Source of the DNA: DATKBT01 sp035546295
GTDB taxonomy: Bacteria; Acidobacteriota; Thermoanaerobaculia; Multivoradales; Multivoraceae
Assembly (NCBI GenBank): GCA_035546295.1
Contig: DATKBT010000070.1
Coordinates: 124,001 to 188,000, forward strand
Length of the DNA stretch: 64,000 nucleotides
Reading direction: 5' to 3'
The notes below the pieces were generated by a model that was not told where the DNA came from, searched no databases, and saw nothing but the letters and a program-made list of their open reading frames with translations. How positions within the stretch are numbered: the stretch's first letter is position 1; each line of letters starts with the position of its first letter. Below, one piece after another: positions 58,748-64,000 of this stretch. Both the position numbers and the translations under genes were made by a program.

Positions 58748-60115
58748 CTAGACCCGCGGCTCCCATCCCGGCTCGTACTCCCTTCCCCACTGCGCCTCGG
58801 CCTCGCGATCGCCCCGGATGCGCCCGTTCGAGGCGTCGATTTCGAGCGCGCGGCCGACCCGCCACGCGATGTTGCCGAGGTGTCCGAGCAGGACGCTCTT
58901 GTGCGCCTCCTCGATCGGGCTGGTGCTCTTCGCGCGACCGCGCACGGCGTCGACGAAGTTCTGCAGGTGCACGCCGTCGAGCGAGGCGTCGGGGCTGGTC
59001 GGGTCGGTGACGTCGATCTCGTCTCGCCGATCGGCGCCGACCTCCTCGAGCAGGGTGTGCTCCGCGTCGTTGGCGAAGACCTTGTAGGTGTCGCCGACCT
59101 GGAGCACCGTCCCCTTCTCGCCGTAGAACAGGACCCCGCGCTCCCACCCCTCGACCGGGTGGCGGTTGCACGAGCGCCCCTCCCAGGTGATCGCGGCGCC
59201 GGCGCCGAACTCGCAGGTGAGCATCATGGTGTCGGGGAACTCCCAGTCGTCGCGGTAGGCGTAGCGCCCGCCGGTGGCGAGGACGCGGGTCGGGTAGTCG
59301 ACGCCCAGGCCCCAGCGCGCCACGTCGAGCTCGTGGGTGCCGTTGTTGAGCGCCTCACCGGTCCCCCAGCGCTCGAACCAGTGCCAGTCGTAGGGGTGCA
59401 CGTTGTCGCGGTACGCGGTGCGCGGCGCCGGCCCCTGCCAGAGCTCCCAGTCGAGCTCCTTCGGCGGCGCCGCCTCCATGCCGAATCCGATCGGCTCACG
59501 GTTGTTCGAGTACCAGGTCTTGGCGTAGTAGACGCGGCCGATGATCCCGCCGTGCAGGGCCTCGATGCAGCGGTTGACGCCGGGCCAGGAGCGGCGCTGG
59601 TTGCCCATGTGGATGACCTTGCCGGTGCGCCGCTGCGCCTCGATGAGGAGCTCGCCCTCGCGCGGGACGTGGCCGCAAGGCTTCTCGACGTAGACGTGCT
59701 TGCCGGCGGCGACCGCCAGGATCGAGGCCGGGGCGTGCCAGTGGTCGGGCGCCGCGATGACCAGTGCGTCGAGGTCCGGATCTTCGAGCGCCCGGCGCAC
59801 GTCGTTCTCGATCCTGGGCGTGGCGGCGCCGGAGCCCTCGACCTCCTTCACGCACTCGGCGTCGTAGCGCCGGTCGACGTCGCACAGCGTCGTCACCTCG
59901 ACGCCCTCCAGCCGCGCCAGCTCGCGCGCCAGGCCCCGGCCGCGGCTACGGATTCCCATGACGGCGACCCGCACGCGATCGGCGGGGCTCCCCTGCGCGG
60001 TCCGGATCGCGGGCGCGGCCGGACGCGGCACGAGCGCGCCCAGAGGTCGAGTGATCATGCTGGCGCCGAGCGCGAGCGCTCCCTTGGCCAGGTCCCGGCG
60101 AGTCGTCCTGCCCAT
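58748..60115 (-). CDS. Tat-exported Gfo/Idh/MocA-family oxidoreductase
   Basis: This 455-residue protein has a Tat signal (T-T-R-R-D-L-A-K-G-A) followed by a Rossmann domain (V-R-V-A-V-M-G-I-R-S-R-G-R-G, atypical of G-x-G-x-x-G), D-A-L-V-I-A-A-P-D-H-W-H and V-E-K-P-C-G-H with the conserved Lys. The C-terminal domain carries W-Y-S-N-N-R-E-P-I-G-F-G and N-N-G-T-H-E-L-D-V-A-R-W-G. Exported members oxidise or epimerise sugars with tightly bound NAD. It is followed on the same strand, by 42 bases in gene order, by the TRAP binding protein gene. The DUF1080 gene precedes it by 60 bases, forming a glycan-related group. Confidence 0.9.
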   Translation of the reverse strand: MGRTTRRDLAKGALALGASMITRPLGALVPRPAAPAIRTAQGSPADRVRVAVMGIRSRGRGLARELARLEGVEVTTLCDVDRRYDAECVKEVEGSGAATPRIENDVRRALEDPDLDALVIAAPDHWHAPASILAVAAGKHVYVEKPCGHVPREGELLIEAQRRTGKVIHMGNQRRSWPGVNRCIEALHGGIIGRVYYAKTWYSNNREPIGFGMEAAPPKELDWELWQGPAPRTAYRDNVHPYDWHWFERWGTGEALNNGTHELDVARWGLGVDYPTRVLATGGRYAYRDDWEFPDTMMLTCEFGAGAAITWEGRSCNRHPVEGWERGVLFYGEKGTVLQVGDTYKVFANDAEHTLLEEVGADRRDEIDVTDPTSPDASLDGVHLQNFVDAVRGRAKSTSPIEEAHKSVLLGHLGNIAWRVGRALEIDASNGRIRGDREAEAQWGREYEPGWEPRV

Positions 60116-60145
60116 CTTCGGCCTCCGTTCGGACGCGTGGTTGCG

Positions 60146-60187
60146 GATCAGCGTTCTCGGATCAGCGTTCTCGGGTCAACGTTCTCG
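60146..60187. repeat. 14-bp tandem repeat, three copies
   Basis: GATCAGCGTTCTCG occurs at 60146-60159 and 60160-60173, and a two-mismatch copy at 60174-60187. It spans the end of the double DUF1080 gene and its downstream gap. Confidence 0.85.
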
Positions 60188-61633
60188 GACCTGGGGCTCA
60201 CGGGTCGAGAGATCTCGGAGCTTGATGCTGCGGAACGAGACCCGGTTGCCGTGGTCCTGGAGCAGGAGGTGCCCGCGCTCCCACCGCCCGAAGCCTTCCC
60301 AGTCCTTGTACTTGCTGAGCGCCACCAGCTCGAGGAACTCCTCCGACCCGCGCACGTACTCGAGCACCTTCATGTGGTTGAGCCAGTGCTCGACGGTGCC
60401 GTCGGCTCGCACCACGAGGCGGGCGTGGTTCCACTCCCCCGGCGGCTTCACGAAGCGCGGCTGCTTGACGGCCGGGATCAGATCGTAGAGCGAGGCGAGC
60501 GTGCGGTTGCCACCGCGGCCGAGCTTGGCGTCCGGATGACGCTCGTCGTCGAGGATCTGGTACTCGAGCCCGATCGCCGAGCCGCCGCCCGCGTCGTAGC
60601 CCTCGGTGACGAAGTACTTGATCCCGGAGTTCGCGCCCTCGCTCATCCGAAACTCGAGCTGGAGCTCGAACGCCGCGTACTCCTCCTCGGTGAGGATGTC
60701 GCCGCCGTGAGCGGCCTCGCCGCCCCCCGACTCGAGGACGGTGAGCTCGCCGTCCGCGATCCGCCAGCCGGTCTCGGGAAAGCTCTCGGCGTGGGCGCCC
60801 CGCCACCCCTTCGTCGTCTCGCCGTCCCACAGCAGGCGCCAACCGAGCGCGGCCTCGGCATCGGAGAGCCGGTTGGGCCGCGTGTCGACCACGAATGGGA
60901 AGCCGGCGTCGGAGCCCGGCTCGAGATCGTCGGTCACCAGCCTCAAGTTCCTCCAGCGCACGGTCTTGCCGGCGTCGGCCTCGGGCACAGCGTGGACTTG
61001 GAGCGCGACGAAGCCTCGCGGCGTCATCTCGTCGATCAGGGACGCCGCCGGCTTCCCGTCGAGCCAGGTCCGGATCACGGGACCGATGCACTCGATCCGC
61101 AGCCGGTTCCACTGGCCGGGTCGAAACGCCGCGCCCGCCTCCGGGTTGAGGGTCATCGGGAAGAGCCATCCGCGACGGGACTCGTCGTAGATCCCGGCGC
61201 TCCAGGCGCGCTCCGAAGGATCGATCTCGACCTGGTAGCCGTGGACGCGACCGTTCGCGACCTCCGGCCGGCTTTCGCTGCGCACCTGGACGCCCGAGTT
61301 GAGGCCGTCGTCGACCCGGAACTCGAGCTCGAGCACGAAGTCTCCGTAGGAGCGCTCCGTGACCAGGAAGCTGCTGGGCGTCCCGGCGACGGCCACCCCC
61401 ACGATCGCTCCGTCCTCGACCCGATACTCAGCTTCGCCGCCGAGCTGCCTCCAACCCGTCAGATCCCGCCCGTTGAACAGCTCGATCGGCTCGCCCTCGC
61501 CGCCACCGCCGCCGCCACCGCTCACGCGAGCCGGTGTGCCGCCGGTCGCCGTCATCGCCGCCAGCAGCAGCACCACGGCGACCCCGGCGCGCCCAGCACC
61601 CGCTGCCAACTTCCGTGCTCGACCGTCCTCCAT
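60176..61633 (-). CDS. Exported protein with two DUF1080 domains
   Basis: This 485-residue protein has a signal peptide (V-A-V-V-L-L-L-A-A-M-T-A) and a Gly-rich linker, then two concanavalin-like DUF1080 modules. Module 1 (about 48-245) begins I-E-L-F-N-G-R-D-L-T-G-W and has S-G-V-Q-V-R-S-E and Q-V-E-I-D. Module 2 (about 270-480) begins L-L-W-D-G-E-T-T-K-G-W and has N-S-G-I-K-Y-F-V-T and L-E-Y-Q-I-L-D-D-E-R-H. Related proteins hydrolyse 3-keto-glycosides made by partner Gfo/Idh enzymes; here such an enzyme is encoded 60 bases downstream. GGAGGTG lies six bases before ATG 61633. Confidence 0.9.
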   Translation of the reverse strand: MEDGRARKLAAGAGRAGVAVVLLLAAMTATGGTPARVSGGGGGGGEGEPIELFNGRDLTGWRQLGGEAEYRVEDGAIVGVAVAGTPSSFLVTERSYGDFVLELEFRVDDGLNSGVQVRSESRPEVANGRVHGYQVEIDPSERAWSAGIYDESRRGWLFPMTLNPEAGAAFRPGQWNRLRIECIGPVIRTWLDGKPAASLIDEMTPRGFVALQVHAVPEADAGKTVRWRNLRLVTDDLEPGSDAGFPFVVDTRPNRLSDAEAALGWRLLWDGETTKGWRGAHAESFPETGWRIADGELTVLESGGGEAAHGGDILTEEEYAAFELQLEFRMSEGANSGIKYFVTEGYDAGGGSAIGLEYQILDDERHPDAKLGRGGNRTLASLYDLIPAVKQPRFVKPPGEWNHARLVVRADGTVEHWLNHMKVLEYVRGSEEFLELVALSKYKDWEGFGRWERGHLLLQDHGNRVSFRSIKLRDLSTREPQVRER

Positions 61634-61646
61634 TCGCGCACCTCCG

Positions 61647-62903
61647 TCAAGGGGCCGGAACGAAGCTCCGGCGCCAGAGCTCGGCCCCGGACCTCGGCCC
61701 TCGCGCGGGCGCCGGCTCCGAACCCTCCGTGACGGCCGAGCCCCCGCCGGCGAGATCGACCTCGAAGGGTCGGGCGAGGCTGTTGCCCGCGAGGTCCTCG
61801 AGCAGCGGATCGACCCGCAGCTCGTGACGCGTCGGGCGCCAGGGCTCGTTCGGCGTGAAGCGCCAGATGCTCTCCCCCTGCGCCAGCTCGACGACACCCT
61901 CGATGCGCCGCTCGGTTTCCCCGGCCTCGCCGAGCTCGACCACCCAGAGCGAGTGCTGCAGGAGCGCCCCGTCGAGCGGCTCCCCGAAGCCGATCGCGAG
62001 CGGCTCGCGGGTGCCGGCTCGCGGCTGGCTCCAGGCCCAGGATTCGGGGGTCGGCTGCTCGTAGTCGGGCGGCCCCACCCAGAACTCGTGGACCAAGCCC
62101 TGGCGCAGCGGATTGCCCTCGGCGTCCGGCCAGTCGGCGTCGACCTCGAGGGCGAAGTCGAACCCGCCAGCAAGGGCAGGGCCGACCTCGCGGTGCGGCT
62201 TGAGTCCCGCCTTCAAGCGGCCTGGGTCGAACAGTAAGGTGAGCCGCCTGCTCTCCGGGTCCCAGAGCTCGTACTCGAGCTCGAGGAAGGCGAGCTCGAC
62301 CTCGCGGCCGCGCGAGTCGAGGATGCGCAGGTGCCGATACGCGCGGCCCCGCGTCATCGGCGCCGAGAAGTGGACGTAGAACTTGAGCAGGTTCTCGGGC
62401 ACCAGGCCGCGCGACGGTTGGATTGCGATCACCCGCGTGGTCGGCGTCACGTCGACGCGCGGAAGCTCGAACTGTTCGAGGATCGCGGCGCCGTCGGCGT
62501 CGGCGCCTCCCGCCAGCACGCCGGGACGAAACGCCGCGACGTACTCGAGCCCCCGCTCGAGCGGGAAGCGCGGCCGGAGCTCGACGCGATCGTCGACCAG
62601 GGCGTACCGCGCGGCGACCGGGGGATTCGCGACATCGCTGACGTGCAGCGAGAACCACTGCGGCCACCCGCTCCGGTCGCTGGCGCGCAGCTCCTCGAGC
62701 TGCGCGCGATCGAGCCCGAGCACCGCGAGGGTGAAGCCGGCGGGCTCGGGCTCGAGCGTCGCGAGGCGCGGCGAGCCCGCGGCGGCCGAGGACGCCGCGG
62801 GCAGCGCCGCCACCGCAGCAGCGAGGACCGATGCGATGGCGACGACCCGTGAGGTCGTCGCCCATCCGCGGTCCCGGGCGATCGCGTGGCGCGCTCGGCT
62901 CAA
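61647..62903 (-). CDS. Exported protein with Ig-like (SbsA-type) modules
   Basis: This 418-residue protein has a signal peptide (V-V-A-I-A-S-V-L-A-A-A-V-A). The body has two or three beta-rich modules resembling bacterial Ig-like domains that begin with a proline-rich strand and an L-x-F-x-V-H-F-S-A-P-M motif (K-F-Y-V-H-F-S-A-P-M). A later piece, P-L-A-I-G-F-G-E-P-L-D, and the R-F-T-P-N-E-P-W turn repeat the pattern. No enzyme residues are evident, so a structural or binding role at the surface is likely. Coding sense supports a TTG start at 62903 that overlaps the previous stop (TTGA), so it is translated after the propeller gene. Confidence 0.72.
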   Translation of the reverse strand: MSRARHAIARDRGWATTSRVVAIASVLAAAVAALPAASSAAAGSPRLATLEPEPAGFTLAVLGLDRAQLEELRASDRSGWPQWFSLHVSDVANPPVAARYALVDDRVELRPRFPLERGLEYVAAFRPGVLAGGADADGAAILEQFELPRVDVTPTTRVIAIQPSRGLVPENLLKFYVHFSAPMTRGRAYRHLRILDSRGREVELAFLELEYELWDPESRRLTLLFDPGRLKAGLKPHREVGPALAGGFDFALEVDADWPDAEGNPLRQGLVHEFWVGPPDYEQPTPESWAWSQPRAGTREPLAIGFGEPLDGALLQHSLWVVELGEAGETERRIEGVVELAQGESIWRFTPNEPWRPTRHELRVDPLLEDLAGNSLARPFEVDLAGGGSAVTEGSEPAPARGPRSGAELWRRSFVPAP

Positions 62904-64000
62904 GGCAGCGCGATCGAGCGGAGCTTCACGCCGGAGTCGCCGCGCTCCAGGACCAACGCGTGCTCGCTGCCGAGCCGGTCGAGCTGCTCGATCCCGGTCA
63001 ACGAGGCGATCGTCTCGTACTCGAGCCCGGCGGTGTCCTCGATCGGCTCGGTGATCGGCGCCTTCCTCTGCGGGCCCAGGCTCGCGAGGTCGACCTTCAT
63101 CACACCGCGGCTGCTGTTGGCGATCAGCAGCCAGTCCTTGCCGTCCTTGGCGTAGACGAACATGTCGAGCGGGCGGTTGCGGTTGCCGAGCTCGGCGACG
63201 GTCGAGCCGGTGACCTTGGTGCCGTCGGTCAGCTCGTCGACCGGGAACGTCACCAGCGGCGTGCAGGTGTAGGCGGCCAGCACGTGCGACTGATCGTCGA
63301 TTTCGATCGTGGTCATGGTGCGCACCGGCGCGTGGGTCTCCCACTGACCGTGGGCGCCGTGGTAGACCTCGATGCTGGCGCCCTTGCCGACGCCGTCGAA
63401 CGGGAACTGCAGCGTGCGCAGGTTGGACGAGAACTCCTCGTTGGAGAGCCCGGTGACCAGCAGCTTGCCGTCGGAGTACGCGATGTCGGTGATCGCCTCC
63501 TGGCGCAGCGGCCGGCCTCGCCGGTCCTTGGCCTCCTCGCCCACCGGGTTGGGCAGCTCGGCCTTGGCGTAGCGCACCTGCTCGAGCTCGAGCACCGAGA
63601 TCTCGCCGCCCGGCTCGACGCGCGCAAGGACCGGCGTCGCATCGTCGCCGGCGCCGCGCGTGATCGAGAGGTAGGCGCGGCCGGAGGCGGGGTTGACGGC
63701 GAGGTCGTGGATGACGACCGAGTCGGAGGAGGCGCCGAGCACGGCCGCGAGCTTGGCGTCGAGGCCTTCGACCAGGTAGCTGGTGGAGGTGGCGGCTTCG
63801 GTGTCGCCGGTCTCGATCGCGAACACCGCAGCGCTCTCGGCGTCGGCGACGAAGAGGACTCCGTCGGGGCCGAACGCGATCGGGCCGACCGACTGGAGCG
63901 GCGGCTGCCCGGTCTGGGCGGTCGGGCCGAGATCTAGGTTGGCTGCGGGCGCGATCGAAGCGGCCAGCAGCAGGGAGAGTCCGATGACGCTGAGTCTCAT
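62900..64000 (-). CDS. Secreted beta-propeller-like protein (at window edge)
   Basis: This 366-residue protein starts with an evident signal peptide (S-V-I-G-L-S-L-L-L-A-A-S-I-A-P-A-A) right after an ATG that ends at the last base of the window, so the start is probably genuine. The body shows propeller-like strands such as I-A-F-G-P-D-G-V-L-F-V-A-D, I-H-D-L-A-V-N-P-A-S-G-R-A-Y-L and I-T-D-I-A-Y-S-D-G-K-L-L. There is a D-M-F-V-Y-A-K-D-G-K late strand and one C-T-P motif. I do not recognise a named family. It is coupled to the Ig-like gene through a TTGA overlap. Confidence 0.75.
   Translation of the reverse strand: MRLSVIGLSLLLAASIAPAANLDLGPTAQTGQPPLQSVGPIAFGPDGVLFVADAESAAVFAIETGDTEAATSTSYLVEGLDAKLAAVLGASSDSVVIHDLAVNPASGRAYLSITRGAGDDATPVLARVEPGGEISVLELEQVRYAKAELPNPVGEEAKDRRGRPLRQEAITDIAYSDGKLLVTGLSNEEFSSNLRTLQFPFDGVGKGASIEVYHGAHGQWETHAPVRTMTTIEIDDQSHVLAAYTCTPLVTFPVDELTDGTKVTGSTVAELGNRNRPLDMFVYAKDGKDWLLIANSSRGVMKVDLASLGPQRKAPITEPIEDTAGLEYETIASLTGIEQLDRLGSEHALVLERGDSGVKLRSIALP

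Noticed and set aside
1..64000. CRISPR arrays, tRNA or rRNA genes, prophage or transposase genes
   Set aside because: No regular repeat-spacer pattern, cloverleaf, rRNA core or integrase/transposase motif was seen on either strand. A covariance search was not possible.

Overview
The window is about 64 kb of very GC-rich DNA from a Gram-negative bacterium. A TonB-dependent receptor, lipoproteins, c-type cytochromes and Tat-type signals all point to an outer membrane and an active periplasm. The gene repertoire is typical of Acidobacteriota, possibly a Thermoanaerobaculia-like lineage: eukaryote-like Ser/Thr kinases with PD40 or TPR sensor parts, a BlaI/M56 regulator pair, a VWFA-related protein, DUF1080 sugar proteins and Gfo/Idh oxidoreductases. 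This assignment is inferred from gene content only. No rRNA, tRNA, CRISPR array, transposase or phage gene was recognised.

Layout: 1-2.2 kb holds a hypothetical protein, a diheme cytochrome c and a DUF1801 protein. 2.2-10.5 kb (minus) is an apparent import operon: SsuBCA-like ABC transporter, TonB-dependent receptor, adenylate-forming enzyme and flippase. 10.7-15.1 kb has a methyltransferase, a SpeD homologue overlapping a membrane glycosyltransferase gene (this pair is bracketed by inverted hairpin repeats) and an NTF2-like protein. 15.5-25.2 kb has an M20 peptidase, a MacB-type ATPase, a monoheme cytochrome, a frameshifted VWA gene and a Ser/Thr kinase with a beta-propeller. 25.4-28.6 kb is a BlaI/M56 pair with two matching operators. 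29-37 kb carries cupin, VOC, N-acetylglutamate synthase-like, PQQ-propeller, RidA, DUF1080 and TPR genes. It also holds a thioredoxin-fold gene interrupted by an in-frame UGA that reads best as selenocysteine.

37-42.3 kb holds an arylsulfotransferase-like lipoprotein, gene remnants, a small membrane protein, a cyclic-nucleotide-binding protein and an amidohydrolase. 42.3-46.3 kb (minus) is the most notable locus, a compact class V-like lanthipeptide system. It has a Ser/Asp-repeat precursor ending in Thr-Gly-Val-Arg-Cys-Pro, an APH-like kinase and a HopA1-like lyase fused to a zinc-site LanC cyclase. 46.5-52.4 kb encodes a 1369-residue protein with two kinase domains around a degenerate cyclase fold, plus a TPR companion. 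52.9-64 kb holds a membrane protein, a mannonate dehydratase/acyl-CoA ligase pair, a TRAP binding protein, a Gfo/Idh oxidoreductase, a double DUF1080 protein and two secreted proteins of unknown role, consistent with carbohydrate use.

The best candidates for new biology are the lanthipeptide locus (42337-46347), the UGA-containing redox protein (35838-37052), the hairpin repeats near 11.5-14.6 kb and the kinase-cyclase-kinase receptor (46479-50588). Many genes carry short in-frame tandem repeats in signal peptides or linkers, and several intergenic stretches hold short coding remnants.
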